From JAJPKK01 sp963800215 (GTDB lineage: Bacteria; Pseudomonadota; Alphaproteobacteria; Rhizobiales; Xanthobacteraceae): 64,000 nt of DNA. Under the pieces are notes generated by a model, which was not told where the DNA came from, did not search any database, and worked only from the letters and a program-made list of their open reading frames with translations. Made by a program: the position numbers and the translations under genes. Of the stretch, positions 35,348 to 47,667 are shown in pieces. Within the stretch, counting starts at the first letter, position 1. Each line of letters starts with the position of its first letter. The stretch covers positions 248,001 to 312,000 of the forward strand of contig CAWCZY010000014.1 in NCBI GenBank assembly GCA_963800215.1, read 5' to 3'.

Positions 35348-36049
35348 ATGCGGTATTTTCTTGCGGCCTCGCTCGCGATCTGTGCTTGCGCGCTCGGCCA
35401 GGCGGCGGCCGCAGCCGAGGATGACGGCCCCGCCGTGCCGGTCCAGAACGCTTCTTACCATTTGCCGGTGTTTGGCAACGATCACGTCATGCTCCTCAAC
35501 GTCTATATTCCGCCGGGACGCTCGTCGAACTACCACACCCATTCGCTGGACCAGTTCAGCGTGCTGGTCGAGGACGCCGAACAGACCGGCCAGGTGATGG
35601 GCGGACCGGTCACCGGTCCACGGCACGGCATCCGCGGCAACGTGAACTATTCCGCGGACTCCCAACACAACGTGACCCATCGCGGCTCCAATGTCGGCAC
35701 GACGCCGTTTCACAACATCGTCGTCGCCCTGAAGAAGCCGGGGCCGGAAGGTCTCACGGCGGGCACGAGGGACGTGCCGGGCTATACCCAGGTCGTCGAC
35801 AATGAGCGGCTGCGGGCGTGGCGGCTGATCCTCGAGCCCGGCCAATCGGCCGGCGCCGTCACCCAGAAGTCGCCGGGCATGCGGATCGTGGTCGACGGCG
35901 GCGAGATCGTCGAAAGCGCGCCCGGCGCGCGCGATCGCGCCAGGGCGGTCAAGCTCGGCGAGTTCTTCTGGCAGGACGGGGGCGACACCCGTGCCATCAA
36001 AAATGTGGGCTCGACCCGGGTGCAATTGGTCGAGTTCGAGCTGAAATAA
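35348..36049 (+). CDS. Secreted cupin-like protein, unknown function
   Basis: This 233-aa exported protein has a signal peptide (FLAASLAICACALGQAAAAA) and two cupin-like halves. The first contains YIPPGRSSNYHTHSLDQFSV, whose HTH-x-x-x-Gln pattern fits a cupin metal site. The second has LEPGQSAGAVTQ followed by beta strands and the terminal VQLVEFELK, but lacks metal-binding His residues. GGGGAGG lies 6 bases before ATG 35348. The gene is followed 109 bases later by a LysR regulator on the same strand. No enzymatic role is assigned. Confidence 0.75.
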   Translation: MRYFLAASLAICACALGQAAAAAEDDGPAVPVQNASYHLPVFGNDHVMLLNVYIPPGRSSNYHTHSLDQFSVLVEDAEQTGQVMGGPVTGPRHGIRGNVNYSADSQHNVTHRGSNVGTTPFHNIVVALKKPGPEGLTAGTRDVPGYTQVVDNERLRAWRLILEPGQSAGAVTQKSPGMRIVVDGGEIVESAPGARDRARAVKLGEFFWQDGGDTRAIKNVGSTRVQLVEFELK

Positions 36050-36158
36050 GGCGCACGACCCCTGCAGCCGGCGCCGAGGCGGCCCATCGACGACACCCAG
36101 GCCGGTCCTGCCGGTCCTGCCGTCGCCGTATCCGCATCGTGCCGTAGAGAGCCCCGCA

Positions 36159-37133
36159 ATGACCCTGCACCAGCTTCGAATTTTCATGGCGGTGGCGCAA
36201 TCCTCGACGCTGACGCGGGCGAGCAAGCAGCTTGGTCTCGCCCAGCCGTCGCTCTCCCAGCAACTGGCCAAGCTCGAGGAAAGCGTCGGCACCAGGCTGT
36301 TCGACCGCAGCCACAATCGCATGGTCCTGACCGATGCCGGCCAAGTGCTGGTTCGCCACGCCCAGAGCGTGCTCAAGGAGATCGAGGAGGCGGAGGCGAG
36401 CCTGCGCCAGTTCGGCTCCGGCAAGCGCTCCATCATCCGCATTGCCGGCCTCAACTCGGTGGTCAAGGCGGTGCTGCCGGACGCGCTCAACCGCTGCGCC
36501 GCGGCGGGCTCCGAGATCGAAATCGACATTCACGAAGCGGCGCCTGCCGAGGTGCTGGAAATGCTTTATTCGCGGCAGGCCAATATCGGCCTGATCGCAG
36601 CGGACTCGGTCGCGCAGTCCAGCGTCGGCTTCCGCCAGGTGCCGATCGTCGACGATCCCTATGTGTTCGCGGTTCCGAGCTCCATCCGCCTCGGCGAGGT
36701 CCGCGACCTCGACGCCATGACGCCCGATGCGCGCAGGATCCTGAACAGCTGCATCCAGTTCCATTTCGGTACGCCGCACACGCTTCGCATCCAGCAGTGG
36801 TATCAGCGCGTGCTGCCGGCGCACCGCACCGTCGCGCATTGCCGCACCTATGAGGTCGCGCTCGGGCTGGTGCATGCCGGCTTCGGCGTCTGCCTGCTCC
36901 CGGCGCTCACGGCATTCCTGGTGGAGGGCGCGCTGGACGGCATCGATTTCTTCGCGACCGACCACGGCACCAGGCATACCGTCGCCATGGTGGCCGACCA
37001 GTATCTGCGGATCGCCCCGTTCAAGGGCTTCATCGCCGCGCTCCAGGAGGCCGGACGCAACATCGTGCTGCCGCCGATCCGGCCGTGGCCGGAGCTGATC
37101 GCAGCGGCCGGCGAGCCGGCCTTGCCGGCCTGA
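36159..37133 (+). CDS. LysR-family transcriptional regulator
   Basis: This 324-aa DNA-binding protein begins with the LysR winged helix-turn-helix: LHQLRIFMAVAQSSTLTRAS, then LGLAQPSLSQQLAKLEESVG and LFDRSHNRMVLTDAGQ. The effector-binding domain follows from about residue 90. It has the LysR-type hinge and a conserved GFGVCLLPAL near the C-terminus. Such regulators usually act on neighbouring or divergent genes; candidates here are the secreted cupin gene before it and the DUF1800/DUF1501 genes after it. No target site could be identified. Confidence 0.9.
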   Translation: MTLHQLRIFMAVAQSSTLTRASKQLGLAQPSLSQQLAKLEESVGTRLFDRSHNRMVLTDAGQVLVRHAQSVLKEIEEAEASLRQFGSGKRSIIRIAGLNSVVKAVLPDALNRCAAAGSEIEIDIHEAAPAEVLEMLYSRQANIGLIAADSVAQSSVGFRQVPIVDDPYVFAVPSSIRLGEVRDLDAMTPDARRILNSCIQFHFGTPHTLRIQQWYQRVLPAHRTVAHCRTYEVALGLVHAGFGVCLLPALTAFLVEGALDGIDFFATDHGTRHTVAMVADQYLRIAPFKGFIAALQEAGRNIVLPPIRPWPELIAAAGEPALPA

Positions 37134-37224
37134 ATAGCTATCGGAAATGGCAATCGCCCCCATAGCTTGATTGCCCGCAGCCGCGGCGTGAAATGCAATA
37201 CGCCATCGCCGTGCCGGGGTTCCC

Positions 37225-39054
37225 ATGGACAGCCATTCCGATCTCAAGAACGTATCGCTCGTTCACGGCTTTCGGAATGTGCTTCGCAGCCCTTCCGGGC
37301 CGGCGGCTTGGGCGGACGACCTCACGCCGATCACGGTGTCGGACTGGAGCTACGATTTCGCGGCGCAACTCATCGAACGCGCCGGCTTCGGGGGCACCCC
37401 GGAAGAGATCGCGCGCCTCGCGGCCATGACGCCGGAGCGGGCGGTGGCGCATCTGGTGGACTACGGTTCGGTCCCCAACGACCACCTGGAGCCGTTCGAT
37501 GCCTCCGGCGTGTGGGACCCGGGCCTGCGCGATTTTCCGCCCAGCCGGGTCGCAGCGACGCGGCGCGCCGAACGCACCGGCGAGGCGCTCGGCGTGCGGG
37601 TCAAACCCGAGGGCGAGCGGCGGCTGCAGCCGGTGGTCGACCGCTTCTTCTACTGGCTGCGCGCCACGCTATTGGAAACGCGCCGGCTCGCCAATTGGTG
37701 GGCCGACCGCATGGTCGCCACCGCCCATCCGCTCGAAGAGAAGATGGCGTTGTTCTGGCACGGCCATTTCGCCACCGGCGAGGAGAAGGTCCGCGACTAC
37801 CGCAAGATGGAGCAGCAGCTCGCGCTCCTGCACGCCCGGGCGACCGGAAATTTCCGCGATCTCCTGATCGAGGTGGCGCGCGGCCCCGCCATGCTGGTCT
37901 ACCTCGATGCCGCCGAGAACGTGAAGGGCGCGCCCAACGAGAACTTCGCACGCGAGGTGATGGAACTCTTCACCATGGGCGTCGGCAATTATTCGGAGCA
38001 GGACATCCGCGAGGCCGCCCGCGCCTTCACCGGCTGGATCGACGACGACCTCGCCTCCAAGGTCGATCCGGCCAAGCATGACGACGCGCCCAAGACCTTC
38101 CTGGGCCGCACCGGCAATTTCGACGGCGTCGATATCCTGCGCATCATCCTGGAGCAGAAGGCAACGGCCGAATTCATCTCCGCCAAGCTCTACCGCTATT
38201 TCGTCCGCGAGGATATTTCGCCGGCGATGCAGGCGAGGCTCGGCGCGGTGCTGCGAGACAATGATTATGAGATCGCGCCGCTGCTGCACACCATGTTCCT
38301 GTCGCGGGATTTCTACAGCGAGCCATCGTTCGGGACCCGGATCAAGGGGCCGGTCGAGCTCGTCGTTTCGACCTATCGCAAGCTCGGCGCCAAGCGCCTG
38401 GCCGGCATTCCCGATCTCTATGTGGTCAGCCGCGAACTCGGACAGGTCCTGCTCAATCCGCCGACGGTGGCGGGCTGGGCCCAGGGCCGCGCCTGGATCA
38501 CGCCGGGGCTGCTGCTGGCGCGCGGCAATTTCGCCCGCGACGTGCTGTTTCCCGACATCCTGAATTTCACCGACCCGAACTTCAATCCGGGCGCCGAGAT
38601 CAAGCGGGTCAACGACCGCATTCTCGCCGGCATGGACATCCGCGAGGCGACGGTCGAGCGCGGACCCGGCGGGGGCGGCGGCATGGAGGGCGGCGAAATG
38701 ACGATGGCGAACGTCATCGCCAGCGCCGAGGATTTCAACACCCGCTACGGCAGCCTGGTCGGCTTCCAGGAGGCGGTGCGCAAGATCAAGCCGATCCCGC
38801 GGGCGGCGGCGCAGTTCGATCTCTCGCTCGCGGTGGTTTCGTCCGGGGCGAAGACCGCGGCCGACGCGGTCGATCACCTCTCGATGCGGCTGTTGCGGGT
38901 GCCGGTCGACGCCGAGGTGCGCGCGGCGCTGATCGCGTTCCTGGAAAAGCAGCTCGGCACCGGCGACCTCGACCGGGCCGCGAGCTATTCGGAACGGCCG
39001 CTGCGCCTGACGGCGCATTTGATCATGAGCACGCCCGAATTCCAGCTCTGCTGA
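37225..39054 (+). CDS. DUF1800 family protein
   Basis: This 609-aa protein matches the DUF1800 family across its length. Landmarks are AAQLIERAGFGGTPEEIARL near the N-terminus, MALFWHGHFATGEEKVRDY, the REVMELFTMGVGNYSEQDI block and the REAARAFTGW motif. The family is nearly always encoded next to a DUF1501 protein, as here. Members are thought to be cell-envelope proteins, but no biochemical role is established. No obvious signal peptide is present with the start at 37225. A glycine-rich insertion (GPGGGGGMEGGEM) lies near residue 485. Confidence 0.85.
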   Translation: MDSHSDLKNVSLVHGFRNVLRSPSGPAAWADDLTPITVSDWSYDFAAQLIERAGFGGTPEEIARLAAMTPERAVAHLVDYGSVPNDHLEPFDASGVWDPGLRDFPPSRVAATRRAERTGEALGVRVKPEGERRLQPVVDRFFYWLRATLLETRRLANWWADRMVATAHPLEEKMALFWHGHFATGEEKVRDYRKMEQQLALLHARATGNFRDLLIEVARGPAMLVYLDAAENVKGAPNENFAREVMELFTMGVGNYSEQDIREAARAFTGWIDDDLASKVDPAKHDDAPKTFLGRTGNFDGVDILRIILEQKATAEFISAKLYRYFVREDISPAMQARLGAVLRDNDYEIAPLLHTMFLSRDFYSEPSFGTRIKGPVELVVSTYRKLGAKRLAGIPDLYVVSRELGQVLLNPPTVAGWAQGRAWITPGLLLARGNFARDVLFPDILNFTDPNFNPGAEIKRVNDRILAGMDIREATVERGPGGGGGMEGGEMTMANVIASAEDFNTRYGSLVGFQEAVRKIKPIPRAAAQFDLSLAVVSSGAKTAADAVDHLSMRLLRVPVDAEVRAALIAFLEKQLGTGDLDRAASYSERPLRLTAHLIMSTPEFQLC

Positions 39055-39108
39055 GAACCGGGACGGCACACCGCGGCAGCGGGCAGGGACGAAGAAAAGG
39101 AGGCGGAC

Positions 39109-40335
39109 ATGGCGATTTTCTCTCGCATCGGCGGCGTGGCGCGGCGCGACCTGCTGCGTGCCGGCTTCGGCAGCGTCATCCTCGGCGCCACCGGATTGGG
39201 ACGTTCGCCGTTCTTTTCGCAGGCCGCCGCGGCGCCGGCGGCAAAGCCCGGCCGCATCCTGGTCGTCGTCGAACTGTCCGGCGGCAATGACGGGCTCAAC
39301 ACGGTGGTGCCCTATGGCGACGACGCCTATTACCGGGCGCGGCCCAGGATCGGCATCCGGCCCGACAAGCTGCGCAAGCTCGACGATCATTTCGCCTTCC
39401 AGAACACCATGGCCGGCATGGAGCGCCTCTACAAGGACGGCCATCTCGCGATCGTGCACGGGGTCGGCTACGATCAGCCGTCATTCTCCCATTTCGCCTC
39501 CATGGCCTATTGGCAGACCGCGGCGCCGAACCGCGGTGAGCTCTATGGCTGGGTGGGCCGCATGGCCGACGCCATGGACCCGGAGGGCCACAACAATTAC
39601 GTCGTCAACATCGACACCCAGCAGTCGCTCGCGGTGCGCTCGCGCGGCCACGTGCCGCTGGTGTTCGACGATCCCGCCAAGTTCGTGCGTTCCGGCTTTG
39701 CCGACGAGTCCTCGCCGCTCAAGCTCCTGGCAGCACGCGGCCGCGGCGCCAACGAGGCGCAGGAATTCATGTATGGCGTCTCGCGCAGCGCGCTGCAGGC
39801 GGAGCAGCTGGTGCGCGATGCCTGGGCGCAGTATCGCACCCCCGTCGACTACGGCCTTGTGCGCTTCGGGCTGGAGCGGGTCGCCGCGCTGATCGCGGCC
39901 GATTTCCCGACCAAGATCTACTACGTCGCCTATCGCAACAACGCCTTCGACACCCATGTCTACCAGGGCGACGTCCATGCCCGCCTGTGGACCTACACCT
40001 CCGACCACATCGCCGCCTTCATGAAGGACGTGGCGCGGCTCGGACGTGCCGACGACGTGGTCCTGATGGCGTTCAGCGAATTCGGCCGGCGCGTCCAGGA
40101 GAACACCAGCCAGGGCACCGATCACGGCACCGCCGGGCCCGCCTTCGTCATCGGCGCGCCAGTCAAGGGCGGCCAATACGGCAAGGTGCCGAGCCTCACC
40201 GAACTGCGCCAGGGCAACCTCGTCTACACCACGGATTTCCGCCGCATCTATGCGACGGCCATCAACCGGTGGATGGGCTACGAGGACCCGGCGAGCATCC
40301 TCAAGGGCGAGTTCGACCCGTTGCCGATCGTCTGA
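39109..40335 (+). CDS. DUF1501 family protein, Tat-exported
   Basis: This 408-aa partner of the DUF1800 protein starts 54 bases downstream of it with an excellent ribosome-binding site (AAGGAGG). The N-terminus carries a twin-arginine signal (GVARRDLLRAGFGSVILGA). The rest is related to the alkaline-phosphatase/sulfatase-like fold: VVVELSGGNDGLNTVVPY, YDQPSFSHFASMAYWQ and, near the C-terminus, FSEFGRRVQENTSQGTDHGT with the metal-binding-like Asp-His. Export in folded form suggests a cofactor or metal. Its role is unknown. Confidence 0.85.
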   Translation: MAIFSRIGGVARRDLLRAGFGSVILGATGLGRSPFFSQAAAAPAAKPGRILVVVELSGGNDGLNTVVPYGDDAYYRARPRIGIRPDKLRKLDDHFAFQNTMAGMERLYKDGHLAIVHGVGYDQPSFSHFASMAYWQTAAPNRGELYGWVGRMADAMDPEGHNNYVVNIDTQQSLAVRSRGHVPLVFDDPAKFVRSGFADESSPLKLLAARGRGANEAQEFMYGVSRSALQAEQLVRDAWAQYRTPVDYGLVRFGLERVAALIAADFPTKIYYVAYRNNAFDTHVYQGDVHARLWTYTSDHIAAFMKDVARLGRADDVVLMAFSEFGRRVQENTSQGTDHGTAGPAFVIGAPVKGGQYGKVPSLTELRQGNLVYTTDFRRIYATAINRWMGYEDPASILKGEFDPLPIV

Positions 40336-40488
40336 CCCCAATTCCGGACGCCCGGGCTGCTTGACCTGCGTTTGGCGCAGGTCAGCTCGATGCGACCTTG
40401 CCGATCGCTTCGAAGCCGATGCATATATCGGCATCGAATGCCGTGCCCCGCCGCTCGCGCGGACCACGGCGCAACCGGATCGCCCCGA

Positions 40489-41490
40489 TTGAACGCCACT
40501 GCCCATCGCTTCTGCGTCGCGCCCATGATGGAGTGGACGGACCGTCATTGCCGGTATTTCCACCGGCTGCTGACGCGGCGGGCGCTGCTTTACACCGAGA
40601 TGATCACCACCGGGGCGGTACTCCGCGGCGACCGGGGGCGATTGCTGCGCTATGACGCGGGCGAGCATCCGCTCGCGGTGCAGCTCGGCGGCTCCGATCC
40701 GAATGCGCTCGCGGCCTGCGCGCGTATCTGCGCCGACGCCGGCTTCGACGAGATCAACCTCAATGTGGGCTGCCCGTCGGACCGGGTGCAGGAGGGCCGG
40801 TTCGGCGCCTGCCTGATGGCCGAGCCGGCGCTGGTCGGGGACAGCGTCGCCGCCATGAAAGCGGCAGCCGGCATTCCCGTCACCGTCAAATGCCGGATCG
40901 GGATCGACGACCAGGACCCGGAGGAGGCGCTCGATGCGCTGGCGGCGGCCGCCATGGCGGCCGGCGTCGATGCCCTGATCGTGCACGCCCGCAAGGCGTG
41001 GCTGCAGGGGCTGTCGCCGCGGGAAAACCGCGACGTCCCGCCGCTCGACTACGCCCGCGTATACCGGCTCAAGCAACATCATCCCGCGCTGCCCGTCATT
41101 CTCAATGGCGGCATCGACACGCTGGAGCAGGCTTTGGGCCATCTCGGCCGCGTCGACGGCGTGATGATGGGGCGCGCCGCCTACAAGGAGCCGTGGCGCC
41201 TGCTGGCGGTCGATCCCGTGCTGTACGGCGCGGCCACGCCGCTCGCCTCGGCGCGCGAGGCGGCCGATGCCATGATCCCCTATATCGAGCGCGAGGTCGC
41301 GAGCGGCGTGCGGCTCAATTCCATCGTGCGCCACATGCTCGGCCTGTTCACGGGGGTCCCCGGCGCGCGTGCCTTCCGTCGGCACCTCGCCACCGCCGCC
41401 GTGCGCCCCGGTGCCGGCGCCGGGGTCCTGCGCGAGGCGTTGTCGCTCGTTGCGGACGGCGCCGCATTCGCAGGCAGTGCCGCGGCCTGA
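40489..41490 (+). CDS. dusA: tRNA-dihydrouridine(20/20a) synthase DusA
   Basis: This FMN enzyme reduces uridine to dihydrouridine at positions 20 and 20a of tRNA. The N-terminal RFCVAPMMEWTDRHCRYFHR, TEMITTGAVLRGDR, NVGCPSDRVQEGRFGACLM (with the catalytic Cys) and the VHARKAWLQGLSPRENR block are diagnostic of DusA over DusB or DusC. The most likely start is TTG 40489, giving LNATAHRFCVAPMM with normal length (333 aa). ATG codons at 40525 and 40528 would cut off the FMN-binding segment. Further upstream frame is unlike the family. The downstream exporter gene begins 29 bases after its stop. Confidence 0.85.
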   Translation: MNATAHRFCVAPMMEWTDRHCRYFHRLLTRRALLYTEMITTGAVLRGDRGRLLRYDAGEHPLAVQLGGSDPNALAACARICADAGFDEINLNVGCPSDRVQEGRFGACLMAEPALVGDSVAAMKAAAGIPVTVKCRIGIDDQDPEEALDALAAAAMAAGVDALIVHARKAWLQGLSPRENRDVPPLDYARVYRLKQHHPALPVILNGGIDTLEQALGHLGRVDGVMMGRAAYKEPWRLLAVDPVLYGAATPLASAREAADAMIPYIEREVASGVRLNSIVRHMLGLFTGVPGARAFRRHLATAAVRPGAGAGVLREALSLVADGAAFAGSAAA

Positions 41491-41519
41491 ATGCCCTTTT
41501 CGCCCGGCGGAGCAATCTG

Positions 41520-42362
41520 ATGTTCGGCGTACCGACGTTCGGTGTGTCCCCTGGGGAACTCGCGGTGCTCGCCGCAGCCATTGCCGGCGGCGGCGTTCTC
41601 ACCGGGCTTCTCGCGGGATTGTTCGGCATCGGCGGCGGCGGCGTCATCGTCCCCGTGCTCTACGAGGTGTTCCGCGCGCTCGGCGTTTCCGAGGACGTCC
41701 GCATGCAGCTCTGCGTCGGCACCTCGCTGGCGATCATCGTCCCCACCACGTTCCGGTCCTACTTCGCCCATCGCGCCAAGGGCATCGGCCTCGATGACGT
41801 GGTGCGGCTGTGGACGATCCCCGCCATCGTCGGGGTCGTCACCGGTGCCGGCATCGCGGCGGTCGCCCCCGGGGCGGTGTTCAAGGCCGCGTTCGCGCTC
41901 ATCGCCGGGCTGATCGCGACCAAGCTCCTGTTCGGCCAGGATCGCTGGCAGCTGGGCGAGAGCCTGCCCGGCCGCAAGCTGATGCTGTTCTACGGCTATC
42001 TGGTCGGGCTGTCCTCGTCGCTGATGGGCGTGAGCGGCGGCTCGACCTCGAACATGATCCTGACGCTGTACGGCAAATCGATCCACAGCGCGGTCGCGAC
42101 CTCGGCCGGCCTCGGCGTGCCCATCGCGGTCGCCGGCACCATCGGTTTCATGCTGGCCGGCTTGCCCCATCAGGACCTTATGCCGCCGCTGTGCATCGGC
42201 TACGTATCCGTGCTCGGCTTCGTGCTGATGGCGCCGATCTCGAGCTTCGTCGCCGGCTATGGCGCGAGGCTCGCCCACGCCACCCCGCGCCGGCGCCTGG
42301 AAGTCATCTTCGGGCTGTTCCTCGCCACCATGTCGGTGCGGTTCATCGTCAGCCTGGTGTAG
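41520..42362 (+). CDS. Sulfite exporter TauE/SafE family protein
   Basis: This 280-aa membrane protein has eight hydrophobic segments arranged as two repeats of the TauE/SafE unit. The family glycine-rich motif appears as GLLAGLFGIGGGGVIVPVL in the first half and SSLMGVSGGSTSNMIL in the second. GGAG lies 7 bases before ATG 41520. Members export sulfite, sulfoacetate or similar organic anions, but the substrate cannot be predicted here. Confidence 0.85.
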   Translation: MFGVPTFGVSPGELAVLAAAIAGGGVLTGLLAGLFGIGGGGVIVPVLYEVFRALGVSEDVRMQLCVGTSLAIIVPTTFRSYFAHRAKGIGLDDVVRLWTIPAIVGVVTGAGIAAVAPGAVFKAAFALIAGLIATKLLFGQDRWQLGESLPGRKLMLFYGYLVGLSSSLMGVSGGSTSNMILTLYGKSIHSAVATSAGLGVPIAVAGTIGFMLAGLPHQDLMPPLCIGYVSVLGFVLMAPISSFVAGYGARLAHATPRRRLEVIFGLFLATMSVRFIVSLV

Positions 42363-42379
42363 GCTGCGGACCTCGAACT

Positions 42380-43066
42380 TTACTGCGTTCCCCGCATCGT
42401 CACCTTGTCGCCGCGCACTTCCCAGCCCTGCAGCCGTGACAAAAAGCTCATCCCCAGCAGGCTGGTCTTGAGCTGGCCGGGCGGCGCGATCAAGGCCGGC
42501 ACGGCACGCTCGACGATCGATCCGACGGCGACGCGGTCGAGGGTCACGGGGGCGGCCTGGGCGCGGCCGTTCGCGGTGTCCACATTGACGGTATAGTGGA
42601 TCATCTCCACCGGCAGCCCGGCCGCGACGGCGGCGTCATGGGTCAGCACGACGGATGTCGCGCCGGTGTCGAGCACCATCGGCACCTGCACCCCGTTGAC
42701 CTCGGTTGCGACCTGGAAATCGCCGCCGCGTTTGCGCGCGACTTCGACGGTCTCGCCGCGCGACGCCGCATGTCCGGGAATGAGCTCGGCCAGGATGCGT
42801 TCGCCGCCGTCGTGCAGTTCGAAGCGGAACGTGTAGGCGGCGACGAGGACCAGCGCGACGACCGCCCACATCATCGCGTGCCGGAGCGCGTCGCTCAAAC
42901 TGTCGCGGAACAGCCGCAGCACCGCCCCGCTGATCAGGATCAGGAAGCCGATCTTGCCGATAAGCGAGGCGATATCGCCGTCGCTCAGCGCTTCGCCGCC
43001 GACGTTCTGACGCAGCAGAAGCAGCGCCAGCGCGCCGATGACGCCGAACAGGATGAAGGTGCGCAC
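42380..43066 (-). CDS. Membrane-anchored retropepsin-like aspartic protease (TIGR02281 family)
   Basis: This 228-aa protein has two to three N-terminal membrane helices, the first starting FILFGVIGALALLLL. A single-lobe clan AA aspartic protease domain follows. The catalytic motif is VPMVLDTGATSVVL (Asp-Thr-Gly-Ala), and TSLLGMSFLSRLQGWEV matches the family C-terminal strand. Such proteases must dimerise to form an active site. The start is probably GTG 43066, with GGGGAG 6 bases upstream; the longer frame lacks similarity. The physiological target is unknown. Confidence 0.85.
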   Translation of the reverse strand: MRTFILFGVIGALALLLLRQNVGGEALSDGDIASLIGKIGFLILISGAVLRLFRDSLSDALRHAMMWAVVALVLVAAYTFRFELHDGGERILAELIPGHAASRGETVEVARKRGGDFQVATEVNGVQVPMVLDTGATSVVLTHDAAVAAGLPVEMIHYTVNVDTANGRAQAAPVTLDRVAVGSIVERAVPALIAPPGQLKTSLLGMSFLSRLQGWEVRGDKVTMRGTQ

Positions 43067-43450
43067 GGCAGTCTCCCCGGGCTCTTCAATAAGCCAGTGC
43101 TGCGGCCGGGGACGGCGATTCGCGCCGCCGCGCCGCCGGTCCATACCAGTTATGCGGGCGGGCGGCGGCAATCAAGTCCGCGCCCGGATACGCGCCAGGG
43201 TCCGCGCCCGCGTCCGCGCCGCCAGTGTCCTGTCTCCGACGCTTGAATCCCATTGTTGTCATCGCCCGGATTGACCGGGCGATCCAGTAACCACTGGACT
43301 GCGATTTTGGGCACAGCGTGAGTTCCACCGATGGCACAGGGATTGCTGGATGCCCCGCTTTCGCGGAGCATGACACTGAATGAACCGTCAGAGTCATAAC
43401 GCCAGGTGCGGCGCCGGCTGGCGGCCTCGCGGGTCGAATGGAGGCGGAGG
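43067..43450. other. Non-coding region with palindromes and GC-rich simple repeats
   Basis: This 384-base gap lies between two minus-strand genes. It includes a run of alternating GTCCGCGCC-type units (about 43176-43225), a perfect 9-bp hairpin at 43261-43283 and a GCCCCGC / GCGGAGC palindrome near 43351-43370. No reading frame with a plausible start was found. Confidence 0.45.
43261..43283. repeat. Intergenic palindrome (ATCGCCCGG / CCGGGCGAT)
   Basis: A perfect 9-bp stem with loop ATTGA is followed by CCAGTA. It belongs to the GATCCCCGG...CCGGGGATGAC style of dispersed palindromes seen in Bradyrhizobium relatives. Confidence 0.55.
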
Positions 43451-45088
<1,638 letters not shown>

Positions 45089-45337
45089 CGTTCGGCGGAC
45101 GTGGTTAAGAATCCGCCCAATTTCACCCAAAATCCTTAAGGGGGTGCTTAGACCGCCGCGCGGTGTAGAATTTGTTATGGTTAACGAGAAGTTGCTGCGG
45201 CGGTGGCCGTGAAAAAACGTCGGTCGGCGCGCGTAAGATGGGTAGAGCCCTTGCGAAACCCGGCCCAATCGATCGGTCGACGATGGGTATCGCTTCGCTC
45301 AACCCATCCCACAGGTCCGTTCCAGCGACGCGCCGCC

Positions 45338-46207
45338 TCACCGCTCCAGGCGTGCGATCAGGCTCGAGGTATCCCAGCGGCGGCCGCCCATCCTCTGCAC
45401 CTCGGCGTAGAACTGGTCGACCACCGCGGTCACCGGCAGGGTGGCGCCGTTGCGGCGCGCTTCGGCGAAGCAGATGCCGAGGTCTTTGCGCATCCAATCC
45501 ACCGCAAAGCCGAATTCGAACTTGCCGTCGACCATGGTCTTGTAGCGGTTCTCCATCTGCCAAGACTGCGCGGCGCCCTTGGAGATGGTTGCGATCAGCT
45601 TCTCGGTATCGAGGCCGGCGCATTTGGCGAAATGCAGCCCCTCGGCAAGCCCCTGGACCAGGCCGGCGATACAGATCTGGTTGACCATCTTGGCGAGCTG
45701 GCCCGAGCCGGCCGCACCCATCAGGTTGCAGGCGCGGGCATAGGCGCCGACGACCTTTTCCGCGCGCGCGAACGGTTCGGCGTCGCCGCCGCACATGACG
45801 GTGAGGGCGCCGTTCTCGGCGCCGGCCTGGCCGCCGGATACCGGTGCGTCGATGCTCTCGAAGCCGAGGTGCCTCGCCGTGGCGTGCAGCTCGCGGGCGA
45901 TCTCGGCGGACGCCGTGGTGTGATCGACGAAAATGGCGCCCTTGCGCAGCCCGTGAAAGGCGCCGTCGTCACCCAGGGTAACCTCGCGCAGGTCGGCATC
46001 ATTGCCGACGCAGGCCATCACGAAGTCCTGGCCCTCGGCGGCCTGCCGGGGCGTCGCCGCGAGGTGGCCGCCGAACTGGGCGACCCATTTCTGCGCCTTG
46101 GCGGTGGTGCGATTGTAGACCGTGACCTCGTGACCGCCCTTGGTCTTGAGATGGCCGGCCATGGGGTAGCCCATCACGCCGAGCCCGAGAAATGCCACCT
46201 TCGCCAT
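45338..46207 (-). CDS. 3-hydroxyisobutyrate dehydrogenase-family oxidoreductase
   Basis: This 289-aa NAD(P)-dependent beta-hydroxyacid dehydrogenase opens with the Rossmann motif FLGLGVMGYPMAGHL. The substrate-binding DAPVSGGQAGAENGALTVMCGG and the catalytic Lys region GSGQLAKMVNQI are present. Sequence style (VFVDHTTASAEIARE) is that of the HIBADH/tartronate semialdehyde reductase/GLYR group. GGGAGGG lies 6 bases before the ATG. The substrate cannot be resolved within the group. It stands alone, divergent from the Mrp gene. Confidence 0.85.
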   Translation of the reverse strand: MAKVAFLGLGVMGYPMAGHLKTKGGHEVTVYNRTTAKAQKWVAQFGGHLAATPRQAAEGQDFVMACVGNDADLREVTLGDDGAFHGLRKGAIFVDHTTASAEIARELHATARHLGFESIDAPVSGGQAGAENGALTVMCGGDAEPFARAEKVVGAYARACNLMGAAGSGQLAKMVNQICIAGLVQGLAEGLHFAKCAGLDTEKLIATISKGAAQSWQMENRYKTMVDGKFEFGFAVDWMRKDLGICFAEARRNGATLPVTAVVDQFYAEVQRMGGRRWDTSSLIARLER

Positions 46208-46426
46208 ACGTACCCTCCCTCGCGGCCCGACGTCCGGCCAGGCCGCTTTCGCTGCGTTTTCGGCCTCTTGATGCGCTGGCGGGGCTCCCCGCGTCAACCT
46301 CGACGGTGCCGGGGGAAGGGACCAATCCATGCCTCGTGTCTCGGTTGACCGCTCGGCCGCGGTTCTTATGTTATGCGTGACATCCGGCCCCGCGGAGTTT
46401 GGCCCGCGGCGGTCATGGAGTGCAAA

Positions 46427-47542
<1,116 letters not shown>

Positions 47543-47667
47543 TCCGAGGTCTTAAAAAAGGCGCAGCCGGTTCCGACAAGATCGGGCTCGAAGCCAAAGG
47601 CCTCGAGAGCGCTGTGCGATTCGACTCGAGGCCGCATCTTCGTCGAGATGTTTCCGGGGAGAAGATC

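Noticed and set aside
40438..40488. Longer DusA start at an upstream ATG
   Set aside because: The extra residues are unlike DusA N-termini; TTG 40489 gives the usual length and sequence.
43150..43371. Small minus-strand gene next to the histidine kinase
   Set aside because: The frame is made of a dispersed palindrome and GC-rich simple repeats and has no ribosome-binding site.
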